Assembly (NCBI GenBank): GCA_033961575.1
Contig: CM066728.1
Location: forward strand, 37,944,352 to 38,008,351
Reading direction: 5' to 3'
Source: Aselliscus stoliczkanus
Taxonomy: Eukaryota; Chordata; Mammalia; Chiroptera; Hipposideridae
DNA: 64,000 nt
Both the position numbers and the translations under genes were made by a program. Positions 46,340 through 58,384 of the stretch are shown in pieces (the first letter of the stretch is position 1; each line of letters begins with the position of its first letter). The notes beneath the pieces are model-generated. The model was given only the letters and a program-made list of their open reading frames with translations, did no database searches and had not been told where the DNA came from.

Positions 46340-48220
46340 TTCTTTAAAAATTGGAAGCTTTGGGGTTTTATGGAGATCATTTACTCTAACCTCATTTTTC
46401 AAAAAGCCTTGCTTTGCTAAATGTAAATGCAGCCCCCTTGCTAGGTCTATATTAGTGCTAGGGACCGACTGAGGAATCCTTAATAAATCATTATCATGAG
46501 CAGTGGTCTACCAGGGGTCCAGGAAAATATGTAACTTTGATGTTTCCCCTAAAGATTTAAGACAATAGGTTTACTATATACAGAGCTTCCCCCATACATG
46601 CACATTAAAGGAAAGAGGGGCCCATTTAGTTAAGTTTACACAAGTACAATGCTGTTGCACAGGCCCCTGCACTCAAAAGGGCCCTGTTATTGGTTTAATG
46701 CTCTCCTGTCACCATCTTGAAATTCTTATTAATTTTATCGTTGAACTTGTGTCTTGTAAGTGACCTCTAAAGGGACAATGGAGCATAGATGTAAACAGAG
46801 AAGATAAGCATGACATGTGTGCCCACTGCTCCTTGCCACTCTATTCTCATTAGTATTTCCAGTGCCTCATGAGTACAGCATTCCAGTAGATCCACTGTGG
46901 GTGAGAGGTCAGCGAGTTCAGAGTATAAGGTGGGTATGCTATGTCTATGATGAGCAAACAGGGGCACTGACAACCCAGAGAGACTGTGCTTTCCATTCAA
47001 ACCACAACTTGCATAGAACGCAGAAAGAAGGCAATGGCAGTCTAAGAAACATGAACATCCAAGGATTCCTATCAAATTCTTTCATTCTTGTGCTATTTTC
47101 TGTATTAGCCAACTACTTATACTAACATGATGACATAGGAGGAAAGGGAAAGACAGGGCACATATGGTTACTTTCCCTTCTTGTCCTTTTTTACTCATCA
47201 GTAGGCCAAAGCTAGAGTGGGTTGGTGAATGTGCACACACCAAGAAGTGAAATGAAAAGGTTGAATTCATTTTGTGTAGTATCCATTGTCCTGGTAAGAA
47301 TTAAATACGTGTTCATATAAGGGCTACAAAACACGTATTCTGTACTTTTGGCAATTCCACATACAAGTTTAATGTGCCAATGTTTTCATTTGAAACTGGC
47401 ATTCCACAACAGAAAAATAAACAGTAAAATTCATGCTAACAATTTAAAACTGAAGATTCTCTTAGTAGCAAATAAAAAACACCATCACAAGTTGGAGGCA
47501 GTGGAGGCAAGCAGGCTGAAGAAGAAAGGGAAAGAAAAGCCTTCAAGCTGAGCAACTTTAACAGCACTTTTCTCCTTCTTTTTGAGCAAAGTGAAATTTT
47601 CATTTTACACTGAGGGGTACTGTGCAGGCCCATCAGCTTAACAGGGAAAGAGAAGCTATCGACAGAGTCATTCATTTCCCTGAGCCAATCTGTGTTGGCA
47701 TATAGTTTATAATCATAATTTATTATACAATTTGGATTGACACAAAAGCCTCACTGAAAAGTGGGAAAATATGTGTCTCAGTAGTTTCTGTCTGATTGCA
47801 CTTCCAATTCTAAGTTAAAAAGGAATAAATAGGGATTATAATTTTATATTATCCACTCATCTCATTCACTGCAGGATATCTAGAATATCATTAGAAGCTA
47901 AATAAACTAAATATAGGAATATATTTCCTCATTTATTTCTAAGGGCATTTCCAAGAAAAACGCTGAGTTTGTCTGTTTTTACTTGAAATTCACAGTCTGT
48001 TTTGTAACATCATAATTGCCACTAAGAACAAATTGAGTGAGTGATGCAAAATAAAAATCCTTGAACTCCTTATATTTAAATTTTTTGTCAGAAAATATTA
48101 ACCTGAGAGACTGTCTTTAAATAAGAGTGAAAGAAATTATGTTCTGACTGTCCCTTCTCTCCCCCTCCTCCAGACAAAAGTACAATTTCATTGTTTCAAT
48201 AATAGACATATGACATTGTG
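46340..48220. other. Unassigned sequence
   Basis: No gene or named repeat was recognised. Overlapping frames at 46767-47125 on both strands have no domain and no splice context. Confidence 0.35.
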
Positions 48221-48235
48221 TAAGCTTGTGTTTTT

Positions 48236-48689
48236 GGGTTTTTTTTTAAAGATTTTATTGGGGAATTGGGGGAGGGCAACAGTGTTGGAGAATCGGGGAA
48301 GGAGAACAGACAAGTTGCTGTCTTTTTGTTCTTCAGTCTATTTGGGGAGGACGTTGCTTCACTGGCCCATGTTGGTATCATCATTGTGCTCTTCCCGGAT
48401 GAGGCAGATCGGTCGCCGGCTCTGGATGGTCACTCACCGCGGCTATTGGCAGCTCACACTGGCTGCCAGCCACTCATGCTGGCTGCCGGCCTCTCACTGT
48501 AGCCTATGGCAGCCCACTGCAGCAGGGGCTGCAGCCTACACTTTCGCCGGGGCTCACACAGCCCAGCTCCACCTGGAGCTATTGTAAGCTATAGAGGGCA
48601 GCGTCACTGGCCCTCATATGTGAGATCCGAACCTGGGCCACTGGCATCCCAAATCCAGCTCTAAACTAATGCGCCACTTGCCGGCACTC
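48236..48689 (-). mobile_element. Long composite tRNA-derived SINE (copy 8)
   Basis: In reverse complement it has the full body and two terminal CCCC-rich units. Flanks AGCTTGTGTTTTT (from 48223) and AGCTTATGTTTTAT (from 48690) form an imperfect target duplication. It lies at the 3' end of the antisense L1 that follows. Confidence 0.9.
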
Positions 48690-48699
48690 AGCTTATGTT

Positions 48700-49183
48700 T
48701 TATATAATTGACATATTATATGGTATAAGTTTAAGGGTACAACGTGTTTACTCAATACAGTTATATATTGCAATATGATGACCACCTTAGCATTAGCTAA
48801 CACCTCTACCACATCACATAATTATCATTCTTTTTTTATGGTAGGAATAACCAATATCTAGTCTCTTAGCAACTCTGAAATTTATAACAGTATTGTATAT
48901 ATAATCACTAAGCTGTGCATTAGTTCTTCAGGATTTATTTATCTACCAGTTCCAAGTTTGCACCTTTAAACAACATCTCTCCAATTCCACACCCCCCAGC
49001 TCTGTTACCCACTTTTCTATTCTCTGTTTTGATGAGTTCGGCTTTTTTAGATTCCACAAATAAGTGATTCCTACAGTATTTGTCTTTCTCTGTGTGACTC
49101 ACTTAGCATAATGCCCTCAGTGTCCATCCATGTTGTGGCAAATGGCAAGATTTTCTTCTTCCTCATGGCTGAATAATATTGGG

Positions 49184-49232
<49 letters not shown>

Positions 49233-50285
49233 CCATCTTCTTTATTCATTCATTCCTTGACAGATACTTAGGTTGTTTCCATATCTTGGCTATTGTGAAT
49301 AATGCTACGATAAACATGGGAGTGCTATCATATATCTCTTTGATATCTTGTTTTCATTTCCTTGGGATATATCCAGAAGTGGAATTGCTGATCATATGGT
49401 AGTTCTATTTTAATTTTTCAAGGAAACGTCATACTGCTTTCCATAGTGGCTGCACCAATTTGCAGTCTCACCAACAGAGTACAAGGGCTCCCTTTTCTCT
49501 TATCCTCCCCAATACTTGTCTCCTATCTTCTTGATGATAGCTATTCTAACAAGTGTGAGGTGATATCTCATAGTGGTTTTGATTTGCATTTCTCTGATGA
49601 CTAGTGATATTAAGCACCTTGTCATGTACCTCTTGGCCATTTTCATGTCTTCTTTGGAAAATGTGTCTGTTTAGTTCCTCTGCCCATTTCTTTTGATGAA
49701 ATTTTTTGTTACTGAGTTGTATGAGTTCTTTATATATTTTGGATATTAATCCCATATCAGATATATGGCTTGCAAATATTTTCTCCCATTAGTAGGTTGC
49801 CTTTTCTTTTTTCTTTTTCCTTTTTTTTTTCTTTTGATTGTTTCTTTTGCTATGCAAAAGCTCTTTAGTTTGATATAATACCACTTGTTGATTTTTCCTT
49901 TCATTACTTGTACTTTTGGTAGCATATCCAAAATTCATTGCCCAGACCAGTTTCTTCTAGTAATTTTATAGTTATCAGGTCTCAGGTTTAATTTTTTCAG
50001 GCATTTTGAATTAATTGTTGTGAGTAGTGTAAGATAGTGGTCCAATTTCATTTTTCTGAATGTGCTTATCCAGTCTTCCCAAAACCATTTGTTGTAGAGA
50101 CTATCCTTTTCTCATTGAGTGTTCTTGGCTTCTTGGCAAATATTAGCCGAGTACATATATGAGGATTTAGTTCTGGGATCTATATTCTGTTCTATTGCTC
50201 TATGTGTCTATTTTTATGCTGGCACATACTATTTTAATTACTATAGCTTTGAGGGATTTTCATTTTAATACTTTAAAATCCATAT
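48700..50285 (-). mobile_element. 5'-truncated L1 (antisense)
   Basis: In reverse complement it runs from ORF2 thumb/C-terminal domain to the 3' UTR. The minus-strand frame at 49546-49755 ([23 protein letters not shown]) is a clear ORF2 C-terminal fragment. The cysteine-rich region is decayed. It contains a (TG)n at 49186-49229. It is old and inactive. Confidence 0.88.
49186..49229. repeat. (TG)n microsatellite
   Basis: About 22 TG units inside the antisense L1. Confidence 0.97.
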
Positions 50286-50299
50286 TGCATTGTATGTTT

Positions 50300-51000
50300 A
50301 TTAATTTACCAAGTAACACTTTATTAAGTTTCTAATATATACCAGCAGTAACCTTCCATTTCAGTGAAGAAAGCGATAATAATAAACAACTAACTAAGTA
50401 ATACCACTTCAGATAGTGCTCAATTGTATGTCGGTGAAACAAAATAATATAAGACAAAATATGTGTTGCTAGGTGCAGGGAGGGTCCTTGCTAATATTAG
50501 ATAAGGGATCTGAGATGGCCTCTCTCAAGAAACTGATATTTGAAATGATATTTGAAGGGGATGAAGGAGCCATCCATAATATTTGGAAGCAGAAGGTTCT
50601 AGACAACATCACAAATTATAGCCCATGCATAGGCCCTGAGATAGGAATGATTTGGAGTAACCCAGGAACAGAAGGAGAACCAGTATGACTGGTGCATAAT
50701 GAATAAACTGGAGATTGAGCATGGCTTTATGGGTAAGAACAAGACTCTACACCTCATTCTAACTTCAATGAGAAGTCAGCAGAGAGTTTTAGGTAGGCGA
50801 ATAACATGATCAGTTTTACTTTTGGAAAAAAGATCACTTATGCTGCTATGTGGAGAATGAATTATAGGAGAGCAAGAGGGGAAACAATCAGGAGACTGCT
50901 GAAGTGGTCCAGGAAGCGGAGATGGTGGCTGGTTTAGATTACTATGGTAAGGTGAGGATGAAGAGGAGGGAAGGAACTCAGGATATATTAAGAGCTACCT
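50300..51000 (-). repeat. Ancient L2-like interspersed repeat (antisense), copy 2
   Basis: It shares word order with 22620-23260: GAAACTGATATTTGAAATG, GCAGAAGGTTCTAGACAAC, GGCGAATAACATGATCAG, AAAAAAGATCACTTATGCTG. The family name is uncertain. The 71-codon frame at 50473-50688 lies in this repeat. Confidence 0.5.
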
Positions 51001-51004
51001 TAAA

Positions 51005-51480
51005 GATGAAATTATTATTCTAAAATAATAGATTCGAATGTAAATGAACATAATCTTAATAAAAAATTGCAAATGTAAGTCAACCCAATCCAACAATGAT
51101 TGATCACATAATGTGTCCCAGGTTTTGTGTTGTATGAATCCTTACTCATCAAGTATTTTTGCTTTCAAGAAGCACAGTATTCTATTTGTGGAAATATCTG
51201 TAGTGATAAAACAATCTCCAATAAAGGGTATTTTTTTATAAAGTTACCAAAAAAACAAATTTGATTAAAAATTAAAAATAAAAATGAATAACTTTATCAC
51301 AGGCTAATTCTAAAAGAAGTAATGAAACTTTAGGAAAAGAGGTCTGAGCTCAGCTTTCTCTTTCTCTCAAACTTTCAAACTGCTGGCATGTGGGAAGATT
51401 CGATACCTTTTTTTGAGTACATTGAAAATTTACAGAGTTCTAAATAATTGTTGGGAACGCTGGAGTCCAATATATAAAAT
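51005..51480. other. Unassigned AT-rich sequence
   Basis: Nothing recognised. Confidence 0.35.
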
Positions 51481-51496
51481 TAAAATGTAATATTTC

Positions 51497-51673
51497 CTTT
51501 TTTTTAATTATTTTTTTTTTTTTTTATTGGGTAACAGTCATGGTCATTGGTTACAATGGCATAGTTGACTCTTAAGGAAGGTGCAGCTCACAGTGACCCA
51601 TGCAGGGATTGAATTGGCAACCTTGGTGTTATCAGCACCACACTCTGCCCAACTGAGCTAACGGGTTATGCCC
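51497..51673 (-). mobile_element. VES-type bat SINE
   Basis: A perfect 15-bp target duplication, AAAATGTAATATTTC, lies at 51482-51496 and 51674-51688. In reverse complement it contains GTTAGCTCAGTTGGGCAGAG (A box), GGTGCTGATAACACCAAGG and a B-box-like region, then TGGGTCACTGTGAGCTGCA. This matches the remembered consensus of VES SINEs, which are known from bats. It is the main evidence that this is bat DNA. Confidence 0.85.
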
Positions 51674-51777
51674 AAAATGTAATATTTCTTAAGTAATCTT
51701 TAGAAAGAAGCTCCATGGCATGCTCTGGAAAGAACAGAAACTTGGCATTATAACATGCAAAAAAAACAAAGCTATGC

Positions 51778-52145
51778 TGTTATAGGCTACATTGTATCCC
51801 CCCAAAATCCATTATGTTGAAGCCCAGTACCTCAAAATATGACTTTTAGGAGACAGACTTGTCAAATGAGGCCCTTAGGATGGGCCTTAATCCAACCTGA
51901 CTAGTTTCCTTGAAAGGAGAAGAAATTTGGACACACAGAGACACCAGCCATGTACACCCACAGAGGAAAGACCAGGTGAGCACACAGCATGATAGCAGCC
52001 ATGTGCAAGCCGAGGAGAGAGACCTCAGAAGAAAACAAAACTGCCACCACCCTGATTTTGGGTTTCCAGCCTCCAGATCTGTAAATTTCTGTTGTATAAG
52101 CCACAGAGTCTGTGGTATTTGGTTATGACAGCCCTAGCTAATACA
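51778..52145 (+). mobile_element. MLT1A-like solo LTR (MaLR family, ERVL-related)
   Basis: It begins TG and ends CA and is flanked by an exact 5-bp direct repeat, TATGC (51773-51777 and 52146-52150), as expected for an LTR. Internal words AGAAATTTGGACACACAG, AAGCCGAGGAGAGAGAC and CACCCTGATTTTGGGTTTCC match the MLT1-type LTR. No internal retroviral region remains, so it is the product of LTR-LTR recombination. The frame at 51901-52128 is a shadow. Confidence 0.85.
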
Positions 52146-52154
52146 TATGCCAAG

Positions 52155-52648
52155 GTATTGATTCACATCCATAATGTCAGCTCAATAATATTTTAATATA
52201 AAAGACATAATCTTTTAAGATTTGACACAAATAAAAGCAAAACAAAACAGAGAAATGAATGTAATAGGTATCTTTATATGTATTGTACCAAATATCAAAG
52301 CGATAGCGGTATGATGCTTACAATAAGCAATGTCCAGGGATGATAACGTGTCATTAAAGGAAACACATCGTGTGCAAGCTAAAATCAGACAACATTAGAG
52401 GCTTAGCATATGGTATCTGCTGCTGGAATCACACAGTGTAAGTGAACAAAAGTCGCTCTCAAAAGAAGAGATGGGTGCTAATCACCACCACAAACTCGCA
52501 ATGCAAGCAGTTACAGAAGGACTGCTTGTGGTTTACTAAAAGGGGACAGGTAGCATGAGGATTCTGTCTGGTGTTTTTCAGTTCAAAATATCAGAACCTT
52601 TCTATAATTAAATTTTTCCTAAAAGATCATTTATAAGTTATATTTTTA

Positions 52649-52699
<51 letters not shown>

Positions 52700-52840
52700 A
52701 ATACATTAGAGGTATTCACGATTTGTAGTAGGTTTTATCATAAGGTTTATAAATGCCCTACCGGGCATCCATGTACCCTAAAATTTAATGGAAAATGGGA
52801 AAATTATGTGATATTGATGAGTACAATGAGGCACATGTTT
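52155..52840. other. Unassigned sequence with a TA microsatellite
   Basis: Only the (TA)n at 52650-52696 was recognised. Confidence 0.4.
52650..52696. repeat. (TA)n microsatellite
   Basis: About 23 TA units. Confidence 0.97.
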
Positions 52841-52847
52841 CTGGGGA

Positions 52848-53075
52848 AAGTGGTTAAGAGTCAAAGCTCTGGCTCTGGAGCCAGCATGCCCAGATTAAAT
52901 CACACCTGTTTCTAGCTGGGTGATGGTACTCAGGTTACACGACCTGTTTCCTCATCTGTAATATCAGGATAATAATATGAACAACTTCAAAGGGTTGTCT
53001 TGAAAATAAACACACTAATATGCATAAAAAGCTTAGATGGTAAGAATTCAATAAGCGTTTGCTATTGTTATTTCA
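52848..53075 (+). repeat. MIR SINE, nearly full-length
   Basis: GTGGTTAAGAGTCAAAGCTC, TGGCTCTGGAGCCAGCATGC, CTGTTTCCTCATCTGTAA and AATAATATGAACAACTTC cover the tRNA-like head, core and 3' end of a MIR. It is one of the better preserved MIRs here. Confidence 0.88.
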
Positions 53076-53079
53076 ATAG

Positions 53080-53730
53080 CACTCTGATTCATAGTAGAAT
53101 CCAAATGCCAAAAAAAGGTTATAAAAAGCATATTGAAAGAAATCCTTTTGTGAATCCTTTTTAAAATAAACTTTGACTAATCACATCCACATGTACCTGT
53201 TTTCTGAATCTGGATACTCATATATCAGGCTTCAAACCACGATGTAGCAACAGTGACATCAATATCATCTGTGTAAAAGGAATCTACCAGAAACTTTAAT
53301 AAGCAGTTTGATTGATATGAAAAGGACATTCTTTATAAATCCTTTCTTTGCAGAATGAGCCTGAACTTTTGCTTCCTATTTAGTGATGTTAATCAATGTC
53401 CAAATTTAAAAAGAATTCTTTAGTACATAGTCCATCATCAATGGTATAAAATACAAAGAAATTGCTTCTCCTATAGCAGTTATAGATTGCATTTAGTCAC
53501 TGATAACCTTTTACTTCATCTCCTCTTCCCCAACCCTCAGGGAACTACTCATAAGGTCCAAAGAGGGGTAGAGGCAAATGTTTTACTTACTTCCTCTACA
53601 ACAAATGCTAGAGCTGGGCCTCTGTTTCTTTGTAGGCTTTTGTTAGAGAATGTTATCAAATGCACTATTGGGTTCCAATAAATATAATGTAAACTGAGTA
53701 GTTACATGCTCAGATATGTACCAAGTGCCT
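53080..53730. other. Unassigned sequence
   Basis: Nothing recognised; the frame at 53487-53681 has no domain. Confidence 0.35.
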
Positions 53731-53734
53731 TTAT

Positions 53735-53960
53735 TATACATGCACAGTCTCATTTAAGTCTAACTAAATCCCTGTAGGGTAGGCACTAATATTATCCTAA
53801 TTTACAGTATATATATATATACTGTAAAAATATATATATAGCAAAGGAGATTAAATATATGATTTTTCATCTCATCTCACGGCTTGTTAGTATAGGTACT
53901 GTGATTTGAATCAGATGATTTAATGCCTAAGCCGCTTAACAATTATCTATGCTTCCTTAC
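53735..53960 (-). repeat. MIR SINE fragment (antisense) with TA insertion
   Basis: The plus strand carries AAATCCCTGTAGGGTAGGCA, then a short (TA)n block with ACAGTATATATATATATA, then ATCAGATGATTTAATGCCTA. This fits the antisense of a MIR interrupted by microsatellite expansion. Confidence 0.6.
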
Positions 53961-54109
53961 CAGTTAGGTCTATTGATTCAGAAATAGAAAAGTGATTTTG
54001 AGAGGAAAAAAGAATGACCAACATCTGTGCAAAATAATAAAATAGTAAGGAAGATCGACTCTTTTGAAGTAAAAAAGAACATAATTAATATGAAAATGTC
54101 TTTATAGCT

Positions 54110-54335
54110 CTAAACTTCAGACAAACCAAAGTTTGAGAACCTGATCCACAATTTCCCAGCTATGTGGCCTTGGGTAAATTACATAACTAAGTCTTAATTC
54201 TCTCCTTTGTAAAATGAGGACAGTGAGAGCACCAGCTTCATAGGGTTGTTGTGAAGATTAAATGGCATAATGCACATAAAATGTTTATCATGGTGCCTGG
54301 CATTTAATAAATGCCCTATAAATATTAGTTACTGT
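54110..54335 (+). repeat. MIR SINE
   Basis: AGCTATGTGGCCTTGGGTAA, TTGTAAAATGAGGACAGTGA, GGGTTGTTGTGAAGATTAAA and GGTGCCTGGCATTTAATAAA match the core and 3' end of a MIR. Confidence 0.88.
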
Positions 54336-54339
54336 TACT

Positions 54340-55240
54340 ATTACTTTTAGTATTTTATTGAGCTTCTCACCCCCAAATACCTTTTTTCCTTCTTTCTTTA
54401 TGTTCTAAGTAATTCTTCCTACAATCTTGAGCTGGATTTGAGCCCTCCTAATAAAAGGTCCAGATAACCAGATGTCTTCACTTTCTTTCTGCAGTTCTAT
54501 TTGCCACCCACTATATCTGTACTGATTTACTGCCAAATTACAGATTTTTATCCACACATTTTAATTTAGAACCTTCCTTTTTATCTGGCTTTAAAGCATA
54601 TTGTGTTAAATTCCCAGATGATTCCTTTAGAATTTGCATCAAAGTCCTTATCATAGCTTTCAGAAAACTTAAAGCTCTTCTTAGGGGAGCAATCATTGCT
54701 TTGCATTACATTATTGAATAGAAAATGTAGAATAACAATATCAACTTTTTAATGAAATTATACGCCTGGAAGGGGAGTATAAATGTAAAAAGAGAGCATC
54801 TCATTATCACTCCTCCAAGCTGCTGGAGTGAAACTTAAGTCAATGCATATTCCAACATCAAAAACTCTCTTGGATATACTAAAGAACATCATTATGCACA
54901 CAGCAATAAAAGGAGGAATTTATTAGAGGGAGCCACTAAGAATAAAAGATTGCCAGGACAGATTCCTAAAAGGGATAATAGACTTGCTAATAAGTATTCT
55001 GAAATAGCTCTAAGATTTTCCAACTGAAACGGGATTCCTTGGGGTTCCTAACTAGTCAGGGGAATCATATCTTCTTCCTGTTTAAATGACCATACCTCTT
55101 TACTGACCCATGCAAGAATGTTTCTACCTGTATCTATCTAAACACAAAGAAACATTGGATTTTGGTATTGATGTTTATCAGAGTACTTTATGGACATAAG
55201 TAAAATCAGGCTTCTTTTTAAAGACCTGGCTAACTTACAA
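54340..55240. other. Unassigned sequence
   Basis: Nothing recognised. Confidence 0.35.
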
Positions 55241-55245
55241 ATGCC

Positions 55246-55276
<31 letters not shown>

Positions 55277-55365
55277 AGTGTTACTGGCCCTCATATGTGG
55301 GACCCAAACCGGGGCCGCTGGCTTCCCAAGCCAGTGCTTAACCACCACGCCACTCGGCCAGCCCT
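55246..55365 (-). mobile_element. Short tRNA-derived SINE (head only)
   Basis: In reverse complement it is the head-only SINE with a pure A tail of about 25 nt (T-run on the plus strand). Flanks ACAAATGCC and ACCAATGCC suggest a target duplication with one base difference. Confidence 0.9.
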
Positions 55366-55369
55366 ACCA

Positions 55370-56100
55370 ATGCCTTTTGAATGAAGGAGTCATGCTTCAC
55401 CCTCTTGCTATAATCCTGTAAGTTGTCTTCATAACGTAGAAATTCAGAATTGCAGAACACTTAAGAATTATTGCATGCCACCTCAATAAACCTGGTCAGG
55501 AAATTTTTTTTAAAGCTGATAATTGTTCAGAAATACATATACCAGTTCATTTTCCCGTGCTATTTCTATTTACAACAAACTCAGAGAGTAACTCGAATTT
55601 CAAATGTGATCTGTCGCGCTCACATTCAGCACTTTGGGCTCTATGAACTCACCTTTAATGTTTATAGTTCTAAAGATGTAACTTCTTTTCCCCCTCGCCT
55701 TCGTCGCTGTGTACTTACAAATTTCTGAGTTAGCTGAGTTGCCTACAGTGTAGAGTAGAACAAATGTTTGATATTTTTTATTTTTTTTATTAAGGCTGTT
55801 AGTTGTTTATCGAGAAAATCAAACAAACAAACAAACAAAAAAAGCCCTGGGCCCATGCCCTACCTAATGCTTAGGAAATTGCAGTGAGGGCTCCTTTCAC
55901 CTTGCCTCCATCACAACAAAGCTTCTATAGCAAGAATTAGAAACAAAACTAAGGAAACACAACAGATCATTTAAAACTAATAAAGACAAACCAAGAATAG
56001 TAGGGGATTTTGTTTTGTTTTGCCACGCAGCAGAGGAGGGTGGAATTTGGGGCAAAAATCACCACGCTGTTCTGGAGATTTTTAGAAATCAGAGCTTTTC
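55370..56100. other. Unassigned sequence
   Basis: Nothing recognised. A (CAAA)n stretch lies near 55823-55842. Confidence 0.35.
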
Positions 56101-56109
56101 CAGGGACAG

Positions 56110-56770
56110 CTAGTGTATGGAGGAGGAACAAAAGCCCGAGAGTCCTCCTCTCCCCTTTCCCTCTCAGAACTCTTGCTCCAGCTTGCACGCTCGAGGACGG
56201 ACTCCCGGCCGGAGCCTCACCCGGGACCCAGGCCAGACCCGGCCCCCAGGAGGGCGGCTCCAGACTCCGGGCGGCCCAGTCCCAACCACAGAGAGGGGAC
56301 CCCCTCCGGCGTCCTAGAGAGGCCGCGGGGAGTCGACGCGGAGCCGGGGTCCCTGCAGGAACCTGGTTGGTTGCGAGCCTGTCGCCCCCTCCAGGTCCTC
56401 GAGGAGATGGGGCATCTTGCGTTTAGGGGACTGGGCACCCCAGTCTCCGCGCCCAGGTGTGACCCTCAGGCGGAGCCGTTCCTTTCGGGGAGAGGGGTTC
56501 CCGGCTGCAGGGCTGCCACGGTCTCGGGCGTTTCCCACGCCCGCCTGCGCTGGCCCCGGGTCATGTCCGTCCCGCCCTGGGCGCTGCCCCCCGGGAGGCC
56601 GGGAGCCTCCTTCCAATCACGGAAACGAGCTGCATCTGGGGCTGGCGCCCGGTGAAGACCCGCCACTGAGGGCGAGCCAGTGGGCCGCCGCTGGAGGGAC
56701 CGAGAAGAGCCCGGCCGGGGAAGTGGACAGGGCTGGCTCCTAGGCCCTGCGCGGTGGCTCTGCCGTCCCC
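56110..56770. promoter_or_regulatory. Second CpG island
   Basis: Abrupt G+C- and CpG-rich stretch of about 0.66 kb in AT-rich surroundings. Frames on both strands (for example 56010-56426 and 56113-56655) are proline- and arginine-rich with no recognisable domain and are probably GC-driven. I saw no strong splice donor, CCAAT cluster or X-box. It may be a promoter, an alternative promoter or an orphan island. Confidence 0.7.
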
Positions 56771-56939
56771 TGATGTCGGGCGGGTTGCTTAACTTCCATT
56801 AGTTTTCGAGACCACAGTATACCGGGTTTAATGCTCCTCGGCGTTTGTAAGAATTAAGTAAGAAAATGAATTATCAATAAGTGCTATTTATTTGTCGAGT
56901 GCTTCCTGTGGTCCTGGCATTGTTAACCACACAACACAG

Positions 56940-57270
56940 AAACTCCATTCATTCATTCATTCAATACATGCTTATTGATTGCGTGTTACTTGTACTGCAA
57001 GACCCTGGAGATGAACACCGAACCCTTGGTCAGGAAAATTGTCAGGATCCCCGCCTTTCTGGCGCTTATTTGAGGATGAGTGGTTTGACTGGAGTATAGA
57101 AGGTGGAGACAGACTCTAACTAATTAACTATAAAACACATTAGTTACAACGTTGAAAGCTTATAACAGGGAAGTGGAGATGTCCAGGAGAAAGGGGAAGG
57201 CTTCCCCGAAGAAGTACCATTTAAACTTGGACCTGAAAGATCAGGATCAGCCAGACTCAGAGCTCCACGA
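56940..57270 (-). repeat. L2-like LINE 3'-end fragment (antisense)
   Basis: ATTCATTCATTCAATACATG, CTTATTGATTGCGTG, CCTGGAGATGAACACC and ACTTGGACCTGAAAGATCA fit the antisense of an L2 3' end and adjoining sequence. Confidence 0.55.
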
Positions 57271-57279
57271 CAGGAACAG

Positions 57280-58380
57280 CACGTGTGAGGACTCTGCTGG
57301 AAGGAGGACTTGCCTAGCACAAGCAGTAGCACTCTACCCAATATGTTCTCTTCCCTTTAGTTCACTCTCCTACCCATAGTAGGGCATTGAAGCTGACAGC
57401 TAATTTTGGTCCTAATAATCTTTGCTTATAATAAGCATCATGCAAGTTCTTTCTATATCTTTTGATCAAAATAAATATTTTTCAAAATCTGGAGAAGATA
57501 ACATCATATCATCTATGGTTTCTCGTTGCTTTCTAAATCAAATGTAAACGACTGACCTGCTTGAAAAGTTCTCTGTGAAACCAACGACCCATATCCAATT
57601 CCAACTTCTACTCTCATGCACCCTTCACTATTTTCTTCAGTTGATGTTGACTTCTTTTGGAACCGTGTATCTTCATCTGTCCTCTAATCTACAAGCTGTT
57701 CAAAGCACTGCACACATGAAGCAGTTGTGTTCTTAGCACAATGATTTCCCGGTACCCCAAATATCTCCTTACCTCCAGAAAATGTTTATTCCTTAACCAC
57801 GTCCTACTTGCACAATTGAGTAAAACTATTATTTTAAATAGTTGCAACTATTGACTACAAGCACCGTTTTTATTTATGAGAATTGTATCCCAATCCAACA
57901 TATAAATTGTTTATTTTACACTGATTCCTTTTCTTCCCACTTAGGAGCCTGTCATCTCCTATTCCTTCATTCCAGATGCCAGCCAGGCATTGCAAAACCA
58001 TCTGACAGTAACAGGAGAGAGGGTGACTCAACTTCGTCCTCCTGTCTGCATTCCTGCCTTAAGGGAGATTGTGTACATACCTTGCTCTTTAATTTCCTTT
58101 GCTTATTGCTGACTCACAGCATTGTAATTCTACTTTGGGCCCTTTCTATACATTCATGTCATTTTTTTTCATCTTTCCTGTTTATGATGGAAAAATTACT
58201 TTATCAATTTGTTTTATTTACAAACCAAAAAAGAGATCTATTATGAGGATAGCGTAAGTATAGTACTAGAGGATAATAATAACCCTAGCTAATGTAGCTA
58301 AATGATGCTCTCCTTTGTTCCCATAATATCCAGTGAATATGTCTATTATTGTATATATTTTCTTATTGTATTACGACTAC
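57280..58380. other. Unassigned sequence
   Basis: Nothing recognised. The 134-codon plus-strand frame at 57842-58246 has no identifiable domain. Confidence 0.35.
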
Positions 58381-58384
58381 TTGT

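Noticed and set aside
51778..52145. Complete endogenous retrovirus at the LTR
   Set aside because: No internal region or second LTR is present; the exact 5-bp duplication closes around a single LTR.
6042..55365. tRNA genes at SINE heads
   Set aside because: The heads keep A- and B-box-like motifs and an anticodon-arm-like stem, but they sit in flanking target duplications with A-tails and lack a complete acceptor stem, so they are SINEs.
56010..56743. Overlapping frames of 66-180 codons in the second CpG island
   Set aside because: Same reasoning: GC-driven openness in several frames with no recognisable protein family or splice context.
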